Numbered from the stretch's first letter, positions 22,636 through 35,095 are shown. The stretch is DNA of 64,000 bases from Monilinia fructicola (GCA_008692225.1 VICG01000008.1:817001-881000), one strand, 5' to 3'. Program-made: numbers and translations. Notes: generated from the sequence alone by a model not told the origin.

Positions 22636-25190
22636 TTATACAACGAGGCCCACACCCTCGCTTTCTTCTTTCTCTGTAGTGCCGGCCAACGCACCGTAGA
22701 CTCTAATCGGAACAGCAACCTCGAAGCTTTCGCATTCGAGTCCTTGAACGGCTGCATACACAACCCCTCGTTCATCATTCGTATATTCTTCCAACAACTC
22801 GGGGATAAATCGATAACCTCATTATCCACGCTTGCTAATCTAGGTGTAACAAATTCAATACGAATCCGCCAATCAAGTGACACTCCACTCGTGATGAATT
22901 CGGGAGTTGCTGTGACGGGGATTGTGGGCGAAAAAACAATGCGGCGAGCGAAGAGAGTAGATTCAGAGTGAGAAACATGCACGCGGCGAGTGACGCGAAA
23001 AATACTTGCTTCCGAACGTAGCGCGATAGAATGATCAACCTTCTCAGATGTTTCTAGAGCGCAGTGGATTGCATAGCATGGAATTCCGGCATCGGTAAAT
23101 TCGATAGCTGCGGTGATGGTTTCGCCTAAACGATAGGCTGGCCTAGCTAACATGACTACCGCAACTCGCTTTCCACCACGAGCAATCTCGAATCGGTTTG
23201 CACTCTGTAGGGATTCTGTGGCAATATTACTGCGAAGGATAGCCATATCGATAGCTTCTTTTGCAGTTGCGGGCTCCTCAATCATGGATTGGCGCCTGGA
23301 GCCTACAGCTTCTGTAGGTGATAATAGACCAAAGCTAGAATTCCTTCGTGGTTTCGTAATTAATTCATCAACGTATGCAAGAAAATCACCTAGGTTTGAA
23401 TCATTGGATTTTTGGTGTTTTTGAGTATTAATCGAAAGCTTTTTGGGCGATGAATTTAAGCCTTCTTCACACTTCGTATTGATGGCTTGAATCCGGGCTT
23501 GATCTCGAAGGAGTATATAAGGTAACATGAGATCGTGTCCAAGAAGCTCGCCATGGGAGTTCACGCTCCCCAAGAGTCGAAATGGTATTTCAACTGACTT
23601 GACTTGTTGCTCCTTGGCACCCCCTGGTCTTTGGGTGCCAATGACTAACTTGTAAGATATCTTTATCGCCTTACCCCGATGACTGGGAGGCAGGCCTCTG
23701 GGTAATTTAAAGGAGTATTTGTAACTCCGACTTTCCCCAGGAGCCAATTTCAGATCGACGAACAAGATTGATTGCGGGGTCGACAGTAGAGGTATGGAGC
23801 GAGAATTAACCATCCCCCGCATATCCTTCATGCTACTTAGCTCGCCGCCGCCCAATAAACCACCTAGCGATTCCCCTATGCTTCCCCAACCAAAGGTTCG
23901 CAAAAGACCACTGTCTCTTTTGTTGGATTCAACTCCTATCACACCACCACCTTGTCCACCAACTGCACCCTTTCGTTTCACTTCTTCAAATGGTGCCTGA
24001 CTAATTAAGGATGGATCCAGCATGAAAGACCCATGAATTTGAGCGTAGCCCATCATCAATGTTTCTGGCGCCCTGTGACTGCTACTCGGAGCTAGATTTG
24101 AAGACCGTTTAATATGGTGCCCGCCGTACGGGGGCATACGGTTCGACGGTTGTGACAGGTATTCGGAGGCCAAGGTCTCCGTTGAGTTGTTGCTTAGAGT
24201 ATAGAATTCCCCGCTGCTTCGCGGCGTGCCTCCCATACTAGAAGGTGAGAGAATTCTTGCTATAGGTGCCGGGGTTATTTGATCTGGGATACTTAGAGCA
24301 GTGTCTTTTGACCTTGGCGAGAGCAATCGGCCGTTATCCTGGGATCTGTGGCTTGCGCTATCATCTTCAATATGCGAGTTTTCTTCGGCTTTTCTCTGGA
24401 GGGGAGGTGCTTGCGGGAAATTTGAAGGCTGGAGCAAGTGGAATAGAGTCTTTCCGTCTTGCAAGATGTGCTCCAGGCCCAGGCCCGGGTGATTTTGGCC
24501 CAGTGCTTGTACCTATATGTCGCCGTGAAGCATTTGGATTGGTTGAGTTTGGGGGGAAAGAGTAGCCCATCAGTGGAGATGGATGCGGTGGTATTCGAGA
24601 GTTAAGCGGTGCTAGTAAATGTCAACGGTTATGTCTTTCCTTGCGACTTGAGAATTTTCACCTGTCATAGGCCCTCCATTGACTCCGTTCCTCCTCGAAA
24701 CGATTTGCAAGCTGGCAGAGCGGCCATGACCTCTGCCGCCCCCGCCGGCCTCTCAGCCAAGCTTCCGTGACTGGCAACATCGTCGACCGCACTTTCGCTA
24801 GCCCCCATTGATATGATAGATAAAGACCGCTTGTGCCCTTCCCCTCCTGTTCCAGGCCTCGATGTTCCGCGGCTCCATTGTTCCGATTGTTTTGAATGTA
24901 CTGATTCGGGTGGTGCTATCAAAGAAAGAGACGATCGATGGCCCCCTCTACTTTGCACTCCCGACCGCGGACTTAGAGAAGAATTCTTGATCTGCGACGG
25001 AGGTCTTCTGTGCCTTTCGGGAGATTGCAGGTACCCATTCGACCCCGGTGGGTGTAAGGACGATCTTGATGACGTTGGAGTTGTCGCGATATTTTTGAAA
25101 GTAATTTGACACTCTATATCTTCGGCCAGCAAATACCGTCTGTTCCTTCCACTGTATGAAAACGCGAATATTACTTTGAAGGGTTGACAT
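22636..25190 (-). CDS. RGP1: RGP1-like subunit of the Ric1-Rgp1 Rab6/Ypt6 exchange factor
   Basis: In yeast, Rgp1 with Ric1 forms the Golgi-localised GEF for the Rab6 homologue Ypt6, acting in retrograde traffic. I chose ATG 25190 because it gives NIRVFIQWKEQTVFAG followed, after a one-base correction, by EDIECQITFKNIA, the arrestin-like family N-terminus. A long Ser/Pro-rich, probably disordered insert runs to about 23760. The Rgp1 core follows: DLKLAPGESRSYKYSFKLP, KISYKLVIGTQRPGG, VEIPFRLLGSVNSHGE and a C-terminal strand region ending with ECESFEVAVPIRVYGAL. An intron is at 24612-24661. Single-base breaks occur near 25125, 24700, 24490 and 22810; the last one, uncorrected, extends the frame to 22545, but the corrected frame stops at 22636. 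Divergent from MOB1. Ric1 itself is not in the window. Confidence 0.87.
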
Positions 25191-25413
25191 TTCGCTGTAT
25201 TGGCTATTGACACTCCTCCTCTTCGAAGGAGACCTAATCTACCAGTCATGAATGCAGTCGCAATGAATTCGATTCACAGGAACCTGCCCGCATAGTGAAA
25301 CAATGAAAAACTTCAATTGAGGACCGTATTTTGACTTAGTAGCAAACGTGAAGATTTTCGAAATGGATGTTTTTTTTTGTTTTTCTTAGATAGGGATTGA
25401 GTTATCATTCACT

Positions 25414-25556
25414 ACCTACTAGGTAGATTAGATAGGTGTAGGTTAGGTGTAGGTTAGGTAGGTGGGTAGGTGGGTAGGTAGGTAGGTAGGTAGGTAGACA
25501 GGTAGGAAACGACGGGAAGGTAGGTAGGTAGGTAGGTAAGTAGGTAAGTAGGTATT
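25414..25556. repeat. (GGTA)n tetranucleotide tract
   Basis: Imperfect AGGT/GGTA repeats on the plus strand, the complement type of the TACC tracts at 7.7 kb and 29.6 kb. Confidence 0.9.
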
Positions 25557-26083
25557 AAGCTTCTGACCACCAAAAGTCGGTTGATTATTGTAGAGTTACG
25601 TTGCTAACTAGTAAAAGTAATGGAGTGAGCGAGTGAGTGTACAGAGTAGTGCAGTGCAGTGTAGTAGTCTAGTCTAGGTATAGGTTTCTATGTGAAAGGC
25701 TAGACTAGAAGGAAGCGGCGGGGATCACGATTGGATGGATTGGCTTGGGTTGGTCTGGCTGGTCTGGCTGGTTTGGTTGGCTTGGGTTGGCTTGGGTTGG
25801 CTTCATCTGGCGATTTTCTAATCGGTACCTAGGTAGGTACTAGCTGGAGGCAGATACCAGTACGAAGTACAGAGTAGGTAAATAGTAAATACAGTAGTAA
25901 CGTCAATCCAGTGGCAACCTTGGAACCTTCTTATAATCATCTAATACGTCCACGGTAACATAAGTAGCTGGAGACCCAGTAGGTCCACGGGTAGCTTAGC
26001 CAACCAAAATAAACCTAGCGGGTGTAAACAATCATGACCTGCCTACCTAAAGTAGTTTGTCTGCCAACCAACCAATCAATCTA

Positions 26084-26205
26084 CTTACCTATCTACCAAC
26101 TACCACTACCACCTACCACCTACCACTTACTATCTACCATCTACCACCTACCACCTACCCCCTACCCATACCACCTACCTACCACCTACCACCTACTATT
26201 ACATT
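26084..26205. repeat. CTACCAC/CTACC degenerate repeat
   Basis: Degenerate ACCTACCACCT units, about 120 bases, upstream of MOB1. Confidence 0.85.
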
Positions 26206-26603
26206 ACATCCATGGAGTAAAGATCAGGAAACTCCTCTGCAACTATACCGTGGATCTATATTACGACCTTGCATGCTCTCTCTCGCGCGGCGCACATACA
26301 CACACACACACACAGGCTCTCTCTCTCTTTGTCTTTTGGTGTAATTACAACATCCATCTCTTGTAGTTGGAATTTACAACCACACTCCCCTCTCTTTTGA
26401 ACATCAAACTCCAGGACTGTGACTGTTGTGACTGTTCAAGACTGGATTGTAGGAAGAGACTGAGTACGATTACCCCTTCCATAAATCCCGTCTACTATCA
26501 TTGCCCAGCTAACCAAAGGAATGTAGAAGACGCCTCTTATTTAAAGCGAGATGACTTCCTTCATCACCACCGTGTTAGTCGTTCTTTTTATCTCTTTCCA
26601 ACG

Positions 26604-27582
26604 ATGACTTCCTTTCTCGCATACTGGAGTCCTCGAGCAAAGCAATCACCACCGGTCATTGAGCTCACAAGGTCTGATTCTGCAGCAACAGTTTCAGTGA
26701 AATTGGAACCTGTGGAAGAAGTGGATGACCCATTCTTCATAGAGATACCCGAACCTGCTCATGTAACATCTTACTCACAAGGAGAATCCAACAGTAACCA
26801 ACGTACGCGAAACCAGTTCCGACCACGAAATGCGCACAAAGGCACGACGAGCTACCAATTGCGACAATATGCTGAGGCAACGCTGGAGGTGGTAGTTTAA
26901 GGAAAGTCGTCAAATTACCAGAGGGAGAGGATGAGAATGAGTGGCTTGCGGTCAATAGTAAGGTCACCCACCATAAGCCATACAGTTTGACATAAGCTTA
27001 TATTTCAATAGTGGTTGATTTCTATAATCATATAAATCTACTCTATGGCTCCATCACAGAATTCTGCTCTCCACAGTCTTGCCCGGAAATGAAGGCCACG
27101 GATGAGTATGGTATCCATATATGAAACGCAGAAAGCAATTCTAATATTCTACAGGTTCGAGTATCTCTGGCAAGATAATGAAAATTTTCAAACGACCTAC
27201 CAAGATGCCTGCACCAACTTACATTGAACATTTTGATGGCCTGGGTTCAAGCCAGTATTGACAATGAAACGGTTTTTCCAAGCCGAATTGGTATGACTAA
27301 ACATACCCATCTTCATAATCTCAGTTTCTAACCCCAAACAGGAGTACCATTTCCAAAAGGCTTCTCAACGATGATAAAACAAGTCTTCAAAAGAATGTAT
27401 CGAGTGTATGCTCACATCTACTGCCACCATTACCCTGTTATTCGTGAACTTGGGTTGGAGGCACATCTCAATACGAGCTTCAAGCATTATGTTCTCTTCA
27501 TTGATGAACATGATCTTGCAAGCGGTAAAGACTTTTGGGGACCTCTAGTGATCTGGTTGATAGTATGCTTAGGACAGATTAG
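26604..27582 (+). CDS. MOB1: MOB1 family kinase activator
   Basis: Coactivator that binds NDR/LATS-type kinases (Dbf2/Sid2) in the mitotic exit/septation network. Exons: 26604-26957, 27012-27105, 27155-27290, 27342-27582; all introns are GT..AG and about 50 nt. Conserved parts: QFRPRN, SSYQ-like [44 protein letters not shown] with the zinc-ligand pair [18 protein letters not shown], the [10 protein letters not shown] zinc-ligand histidines, [15 protein letters not shown] and a C-terminal LVDSMLRTD. Four one-base errors must be corrected (GG at about 26883, TTTT at about 27189 and 27229, G at about 27549). The ~70 residues before QFRPRN are not part of the usual short MOB1 N-terminus and include an acidic segment and a VKLE sumoylation-like site; an alternative internal start or an unseen intron is possible. 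Confidence 0.95.
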
Positions 27583-28262
27583 GCGACTGGCTAATGACAA
27601 GGTGGTGATACATGTAATCATTTTGTTGGCGTTTTGGGACATCATACCTAGGTTCTTCTGGAGTCATGGCCGGCGGGGAGGGAGGAATGAGGGGGCTTTT
27701 TAGGGCAATTGGTTGGTGAATCAGGCTGGAAAGGCATAGGTCATGGGGTATGGGAGGATCATGGAGTGTAATTATAGGTTACCAGCGAGCAATCGTCAAA
27801 TATCGAGTTTCAATGATTACTTCCATTGAGAAATCAAGTTTCATAGAGAACTTCCTACGTCATATTTGATGATTTGATCTCGAATATGGATGGACAGTGG
27901 CTTGGATTGGTTCCTGGAAACCACTATCTTAGAACTCTTACACTCACAACTCAACAACTTTGGAAGCGCAAATCGAGAGTTACCAAGTAGACACCCATGC
28001 ACGTTAGAAATAAATTTCTATAACCATCGTTCCAACAATAACAATAACCAAACCAGCTTCACCCACACCGGCCCTAAAAGTCCCAACCCCAAATCTCGGG
28101 CAACTCGCGATTATACTAAAAATACTCTTTGACACGTGACCTGGGATCGGCTCGAAAATCCAAACTTCCGGCACCTCTGCACAATCCTGTCATCTAGCTC
28201 TCTCACCACCTACCATCTCCCCTCTACAAACGGATCAAATTGAGACGATCAAATTCGCCATC
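27583..28262. other. Intergenic MOB1 3' / OSCP promoter
   Basis: About 680 bases, no gene supported. The ~200 bases before 28263 include a pyrimidine-rich stretch (CTCTCACCACC..CTCTAC) typical of fungal housekeeping promoters and leaders. Confidence 0.55.
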
Positions 28263-29433
28263 ATGATTTTCAAGTCGAACTCTTCTCCGCGCCCAAAAGG
28301 CAGCTGGTGCTCCTCGGGTCTTGACCCAAGCGGTCCGAAACTATGCCGCTCCTGCTGCTGTGGATAGCAAGCCCCCAGTGGCTTTGTATGGTGTTGATGG
28401 TACTTATGCTAGTGCTTTGGTATGTTTGTTTTTCTCGCTCGAGGGCTCATGGGAGGGCAAGGGAAGGGATTGTTGGAGGAAGGGATGCATGAGGGAGGAG
28501 AGGTGGAAGACGAGGATGTGAGGGAGGGGGATGTGGGAGGAGGGAGAATAATTGATGGAGGGGATGATTGGCAATGGCATGACACTTACAACCAGAAATC
28601 ACTCAACTAACAACCCATCCTCATAGTACACTGCCGCCGCAAAGACCTCAACTCTCCGACAGCGTGGCCCGCTCCCTCCAATCCCTCAACAACATCTTCC
28701 AAAAAAGACGCCAAGCTCGCAACCATTTTGCAAGCACCCACTCTCACCGTGTCCGACAAATCGCAGATCATCCAGGAGCTTCAGAAACATACCGGTGGTC
28801 AGGACAAGGGTTGACACAGTTAAGAACTTCTTGGAGACTCTTGCAGAGAAACAACAGATTGGCACTTTTGAAGGTGTTTGTGAGAAGTTTGGAGAGTTGA
28901 TGGGCTGCTCGGGGGGAGGTTGAGCTGGTTATTACCAGCGCTTCGGTGGGTTTACTTTCTTTGCAAGGGGTTTTATGTCGACGGGTAGAGGGTCGAGGAT
29001 TGGAACTTTTGGCATGGGGAGATGACATGGTGGGATTTGGGGAGGGACATGACCTATTGTGAAGAGAGCAAAGCTAACGTGACATCCACCAAACAGCAAT
29101 TAGATTCCCGCACCCTCAGCCGTCTCGAAACCGCTGTCTCCAAGTCTCAATACGTCGGTCAAGGCAAGAAGCTCAAGGTTACCAACAAGGTTCGTCATTC
29201 ACCCATTCATTCTATCTCATTGGAATTTTCCCCCCAACGCACTTTCCCCTTTCCCACTTCCACCCCTTCCTTCCTCCTCTCCAGGACCCTACCACATACC
29301 ACTAACACCCCCAAAGGTCAACCCAGACCTCCTCGGCGGCCTCATCGTCGAAATCGGCGCAGACCGAACCATCGACCTCAGCGTCTCCAACCGCATCGCA
29401 AAGTTGAACAAGTTACTCACCGACGCATTGTAA
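28263..29433 (+). CDS. ATP5: Mitochondrial ATP synthase subunit 5 (OSCP)
   Basis: Oligomycin-sensitivity-conferring protein, which links the F1 head to the peripheral stalk of the mitochondrial F1Fo ATP synthase. Exons: 28263-28419, 28627-28945, 29097-29189, 29317-29433 (about 228 residues, normal size). The N-terminus is a basic, Ser/Ala-rich import sequence (SSRTLLRAQKAAG after correcting a T run). Family signatures: PPVALYGVDGTYASALY, SLQSLNNIFQKDAKLA, DKSQIIQELQKHTGGQDKG, DTVKNFLETLAE, VCEKFGELM, then LETAVSKSQYV, GKKLKVTNKVNPDLLGGLIV and DRTIDLSVSNRIAKLNKLL. At least five one-base indels are needed, nearly all in mononucleotide runs (about 28266, 28663, 28709, 28811, 28901). First intron is long (207 nt) for this window. 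Convergent with the next gene. Confidence 0.95.
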
Positions 29434-29627
29434 ACGACCCCTCGACACAATCCCCCCTCCGGCGATCTCGCAAGAAAAAAAAAAAAAGAAAAAGGAGAAA
29501 AACGTTTTCGGAAATTTTCCGGATCGAGTGAGCGGTGTTTTCCCTGGCCGATTTTCAACTGGTGCGTGACGATGGTTGTGGGGAGCGAGGGGTGCCTCGG
29601 AGGGAGGATTTGCCATTCTTCTAATCT

Positions 29628-29692
29628 ACCTACCTACCTACCTACCTACCTACCTACCTACCTACTTACTTACCCATCTACCTACCTACCTC
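29628..29692. repeat. (TACC)n tetranucleotide microsatellite
   Basis: About 15 copies with a TACT variant, just past the OSCP stop. Confidence 0.9.
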
Positions 29693-29765
29693 CTGTAAAT
29701 GAGTACGAATAGAATGGAATGGAATCGAATGGAGTATCTTCCTCAAACAACTTGCGTGACCATCC

Positions 29766-29831
29766 ATCATATCATATCATATCATATCATATCATATCAT
29801 ATCATATCATATCATATCATATCATATCATA
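29766..29831. repeat. (ATATC)n pentanucleotide microsatellite
   Basis: About 13 perfect copies of ATATC/TATCA. Confidence 0.95.
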
Positions 29832-30007
29832 CCAATTGAAACTTAAAACCAACCGAAAGAGTGAGAACCGAGTGCACAAATCCTGCTCCGTCTTCCAAAA
29901 CCCAATAAATTTGAAATACTATCCGCACGGTGAACGTCTTCATGTAAAAATGGGAGGGGTTTTCACCGGGAGAAGGAAATTTGTGTGACGGGGATTTTCA
30001 GCGGGGC

Positions 30008-30033
30008 CGAGAGAGAGAGAGAGAGAGAGAGAG
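30008..30033. repeat. (GA)n dinucleotide run
   Basis: About 12 GA copies. Confidence 0.9.
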
Positions 30034-30393
30034 GATGTGAATCGTGAATCGGTCCCGCGTCACCGTGTAAGTTTTTCGTGGCCATGCAATTCCATACCGC
30101 TACGGTTAAATTGAATTTCAGACGGGGACGCTCGACACGTGAGACGCAATGTTTTTGATTGCGCTTGCTCGCTCTATCTAAAATCTATCTACCAGAAAGA
30201 AACTTTTGCCCCTCTGCGCTCTGCTCTAGCTTTGGCTTCCGGAGTATATATCTGTATTTGTATCTTTGTGGACTTCCCGCGCCTGCATCTATATATGCAC
30301 TCTGCTGTATCCGATTCCCTCCCAGCGTCCCCTTCACCATTTGCATGTCGAGAATTTCCATCGCCCCAACTTCTCGCTCGCCACCACCTCACT

Positions 30394-33300
30394 CTATTCC
30401 TCATCCAGCTGCGCCTCAAACTCATCTCCCACATCAATTCCCAGCATAACTATCATGGCTCCGCACGCGATGCAACTGCTCACTAACGTAAGCTGCCACA
30501 TGTCTATCAGCCTCTTCCTTCTCTCTCAATTTCTGTTCATCCATTGGCGCTACACTTCCCTCGCGTTCAAGCTGCTCATCATCGTGTTCATGATCATGAT
30601 CACCGAAGTCGGAGCGCGCACCAATGGAACGAGCAGTTGAATGTACGACGGAGATGGTGTGGTTTGGGAGATTTTTGAGATTTGCCATTGGCGATGTGGC
30701 GTGTGAAGATGTCATCGAAGTAGTGATTCATTCCGAAGAGGGGGTACGGGGAGTATGTGGGAGGCGGCAGGAGATTCTAGGGAGTGTATATTAGTATTCC
30801 ATTCATAGAACCAGGGCCTCAATAAGTACTTACCCAGTATCGTGAATCATCCCTAGCAATTAAACCTGTCCAGCCACATTGATGCGTAGCACCCAAACCA
30901 CGACCGCTGTCTCCATCAAAGAATTCATAGAACCATAGGTTGTCTTTCCAGTTGGGATCAAAGTCCAAGATGTCATTACCGTCGTTGATTGCACGACGTC
31001 CATCATCGCCACGAGCCATAAGATGTTGCAGTCGATGCTGGATCTCTTCGGAAACATGGCCAAGATGCATCATATCTCCCGATCCAGTTGGACATTCTAC
31101 TTCTAACGAAGGTCCATAAAACATGTAGAAGCGTTGCAGGGACTCGACGAGTAAGAAGTTGACGCACAACCAGATTGGACCTCTCCAGTTACTGTTTCCG
31201 CCGAACATACCACTGTCCGAATCTCCTGGTACATATTGAACCTTGAACTCTTGACCATTTACGTCCATAGAGACTGGGTTCTTTTCATGGTACTTCGACA
31301 ACGATCGAATGCCATGTTCACTGAGAAACTCGTCCTCATCCAACATACGCTTCAAAATCTTCTCTAGACGATCCTTGCTCACAAGTGATAACAGGATTCG
31401 ATTACCCTTTCCTCTCTTCTGGATACTGGCCATATTAACGTTCGGCAACATCATGTCGGTTTTCAACAAACCAATCAACTCTCTTCTTGAAATTTGGTAG
31501 CTTGTTGATGAGCTCTGGTTCAAGGGTAAGGGTGGCGTATAAAGGAATCAATCCTACCAAAGATCTGACAGGTAATTGCTGAGTCCAAGGTCCGCCATAT
31601 GAGATAGCATCATAGTAAAAGCCATCCTCGTCGTTCCAGAGAGATTTTTTTCTCCTGAACCAGACTTGTAAGTCATGGCATCACTAATAAGCATGAAATG
31701 CTCGAAGAACTTAGAGGCAATGTCTTCGTAGATTCGGCGATGCTTAGCCAACTCCAATGCAATGTTCAGCATGCACAGGCAGTAGAAAGCCATCCATCCG
31801 GTACTGTCCGCTTGCTCCAAGGTACCTCCGGTTGGCAATGGCTCGGAACGATTGAAGAGACCAATGTTATCCAAACCAAGGAAGCCACCTTCGAATACAT
31901 TCTTGCCATCGAAATCCTTGCGATTAACCCACCAGGTAAAATTCAAAAGTAACTTTTGGAAAACTCGTTCAAGGAAATCGAGATCTTGCCGTCCATATAA
32001 CTTTCTCTCAATCTTGAATGTACGGAAAAGTTGCCCAAGCATGAACAGGGGGATTGACATCTCCGAAATTCCATTCATATGCAGGGGAGTTGTCCGTTGG
32101 GATGCATGTACCATTCTCTTGTGAAAAGATCCAACTGCTTCTTTGCGAAATCGGGGTCAATCATGGCAAGTGGAATACAATGAAAGGCCGAATCCCATGC
32201 TGCAAAGAAAGGATACTCCCACGAATCTGGCATAGATAGAATATATCATCCAAATACATGTGTTTCCAGTTTAAGTTCCGGACGGCTTTAACGGTCGGGT
32301 GGCGGAGGCGGGCGGTTGTGCTGGATCGCCGTTGGCCCATTGGTCCCAGATGAAGTGATAGTATTGTTTACACCACATCATTCCCAGCAAAAGCTTGTCT
32401 TTGGATGTTTCGCAGATCATCAGCCATTGGTAAAGGACTGATTCGGTAGAAAAACTCGTCTGCTTCATCCTTTCGCTTGTCCATCATATTATCGAATTCT
32501 TCTTCGTCCAAGTAGTCTGTGTACTTTTGGGACATTCTGAATCTGACAACTGCGCACTCGCCAGGTGCCACTCCGCCACCTTCATTGAAACTGAACCAAG
32601 CAGCAGACTTGGTACCATTCTCCTGGGGATTGATTGCCTTCTTCTCTCGGTCTACGATATAACGATGGAACGCATCCTTGACATACGGTTGCGCATTCTT
32701 CCCTTGTATAGAAGAGCATTATTTGTATCGTTCTCTGTGAAGATCAATTCAGGCTGAACGTCAACACCACTTGGTCCAACGCCAGGAGAAGGAGACAAGA
32801 TCATGTATCGTTCACCTAGCTTGTGATGACGAGCATGAGCAGCATTGTCTGCGATCTTGCTAATTTTTGGCTTCTTGTCTTCCGCTTCATGACCCCACGC
32901 CCAAGTATTTCTAAACCAGAGATGAGGAATAATGTGTAATGGTGCGGGCTCAGGGCCTCGATTCCATGCCGTGACTCCGGAAAAGAAGCTCCTCTGGATT
33001 ATCATCATCTTTCGCAGTCTCAATGTAAATATCCCAGTATCTGTCATCGTCAAAAACGCCCGTATCGAGGAATTTTTGATATTCTTTATCTTCCTTGCCT
33101 CGTCTGGCGTTTTCTTTGATCAAATCTTCGTAAGGGAACTTTTCTCTGGGGGTACTTGTACAAGTATTTCATGTAGGAATGCTAGTTATTTTTGTCAGTC
33201 TCCTTCCATGTCGAATGTTGGCGTATTGGACTAACCGTTGGAGTGTTATCAACGTGAAAATGTGCCTCTTTGATACTCTCTCCGTGATTTCCTTGTGGTT

Positions 33301-33776
33301 CGACAATCCGAAGAGACGTTCCTTTAAAAAGTCACTGTATTTCAATCAGCTCCTAAACCTTTCCCCCAGATATTAATGCTACTTACTCTTGCTCATTCCA
33401 GAAAGCAAAAGCAACGTTCTGAAGACCATGCGTATCCGAGACTCCAGCAATACCATCTTCTCCCCATCGGAAAGCTCTGGATCTCGCATGTTCATGGGGG
33501 AAATCTGCGAATCATCAGAAAGATAGAAAAGGTTTACGCAGAAGAGAAAACCTACGACTCCATGCATCACCATCGGCACTGTAATCCTCTCGCACTAGAT
33601 GTAGATATCAGCATTGATAAGACCGCACTCTCTCTACTCAAGAGAAAAGTACCTGTAGCCCATTGTCTCTCAGCAACGTAAGGACCCCATTTCTTCCAAT
33701 ACTTGGTTCTATCACGATCCTCCTTCAAACGTTTCTCTTCCTCGGACAAATATTCATGGGAATCGATTTGTACCAT
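30394..33776 (-). CDS. GH63-like six-hairpin glycosidase-type protein (yeast YMR196W family)
   Basis: Member of a conserved fungal family related to GH63 glucosidases; the yeast homologue YMR196W is of unproven function, so activity is not assigned. Chosen start is 33776 ([20 protein letters not shown]); an in-frame ATG at 33824 is less likely. Recognisable blocks in order: [166 protein letters not shown] and [13 protein letters not shown]. Intron 30777-30833 (57 nt) precedes a last exon with an unusual His/Asp/Glu-rich tail ending at 30394. Introns 33595-33652 and others are short GT..AG. There are many one-base frame breaks (e.g. near 33290, 33000, 32690, 32080, 31650, 31500, 30680, 30450), again mostly in homopolymers. 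Confidence 0.85.
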
Positions 33777-34097
33777 TCTGAAGTTGTGACTGATGGTGGG
33801 GTAGGAGTAAGAAAGAGTTAACAATGCGGATCACTGATATCTATAAGAGTTCACTCGATTGACCGATGGCACAGCACAACCTCTAGATATTAACAGTTTT
33901 TGAAGACGGTGGTCGAATCTTGAAGTGAGTGAATTCTCAAGGTGAGAGGATAGGAAAAGCTAAATAACTAGTGCCGGTGCATGTGGTGGTAGTAAAAAGT
34001 AAAAGGGACAGAGAAGGTTGAGGAAGCTAGAGGATGGCGTAAAAGCTTCTCGACTGGGGGGAAGAAGGGGAGGGGGGTTGAAAGGTGTGCTACTACT

Positions 34098-34186
34098 CTT
34101 GTATGTGTGTATGCATGTATGTATGTGTGTATGTATATATGTATGTATGTATGTATATGTGTATGTATGTATGTGTATATATGTAG
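34098..34186. repeat. (TATG)n tetranucleotide tract
   Basis: Imperfect GTAT/GTGT units, about 90 bases. Confidence 0.9.
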
Positions 34187-34827
34187 CTAGGGAGGTAGGT
34201 ACTTGGGTAGTTAGATATGCAAGTAGATTATTATTCAGATCATCATCATTTATTATGGAAAACTCGATTCTTTCTCATATGAGGACCCAGGTAAGTAGTA
34301 CCTATCTCCTCCATAGGTAACATGTAATAATAGCCCTGGAGATCATAGTTAATACCTAGTAGGGAATAGGGGAATAGGTCAAATCAAGGTAATTAGTCTG
34401 CAGCTCATTGATGATATAAGAAGAGGCTACTAATAAGAAGAGGGGGCCTTTTTCTAGGTTTTCTTCGTTCTAGGACAATGATGTTTGTTGGTCTTGGATT
34501 CTTGGTGGATGAGGAATCAAGAAGAATCAATAATAGTCAATAATAAGCAAGTCAGGAAGTGAAAGAAGTAAGCAGGAATACCTAGTATAAGTAGTAAGTT
34601 TTAAGTAGAAGGTTGTAGGTACATACCTCATAGGTAGCTTTACTCCGTACCTAGCCTTGATGTGATTGATGGTGATGGGATGGTGCAGCGCTTATCTAGA
34701 AAGCGAGTGACGTATGTGTATATATATATATATATATATTAATAAGTAAAGCTTGATGTGATGGATGAATGAATGGATGGCTGGATGGCTGGATGGATTG
34801 GATATGGATGGATCCTGTCTCATATAG

Positions 34828-34886
34828 ATAGATAGATAGATAGATAGTAGCCCTGGAGATACTAGATAGGAGGTAGGAGGTAGGAG
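34828..34886. repeat. (GATA)n and AGGTAGG repeats
   Basis: Six GATA copies (34825-34847) and, after a gap, three AGGAGGT units (about 34867-34888). Confidence 0.85.
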
Positions 34887-35067
34887 GTAGAAAGGACCTA
34901 GGTAAGCTTGTCACTTATTATTAGGTATACTACAGTATGTTCCCGATAGCTCCAGGATTGCCCAGGTGGTGAATAAAGATTTGAAAAAGGGAAAAAAACA
35001 GAAAAGGATTGTTAGAGTTAAATCCCCTACTTGTAAGTCAAGTCTTACATATAATCTAGTTACTATT

Positions 35068-35095
35068 CTTCTTCTTCTTCTTCTTCTTCTTCTTT
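35068..35095. repeat. (CTT)n trinucleotide run
   Basis: About nine CTT copies. Confidence 0.9.

Larger units (their letters stand above)
25191..26603. other. Divergent promoter region between RGP1 and MOB1
   Basis: 1.4 kb with no gene seen. It contains GGTA- and CTACCAC-type repeats and a (CA)n run at about 26297-26314. The 3' ~200 bases are the MOB1 5' leader; they are open in frame with MOB1 but look untranslated. Confidence 0.6.
29434..30393. other. Intergenic region between convergent genes, simple repeats
   Basis: Shared 3' flank of OSCP and the YMR196W-like gene. It holds TACC, ATATC and GA microsatellites (listed separately) and an A run at 29476-29488. A frame on the plus strand through 30139-30486 is not convincing. 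Confidence 0.6.

Noticed and set aside
25430..25470. Telomere-like GTTAGG units
   Set aside because: Only two or three units that merge into a GGTA microsatellite; not TTAGGG arrays.
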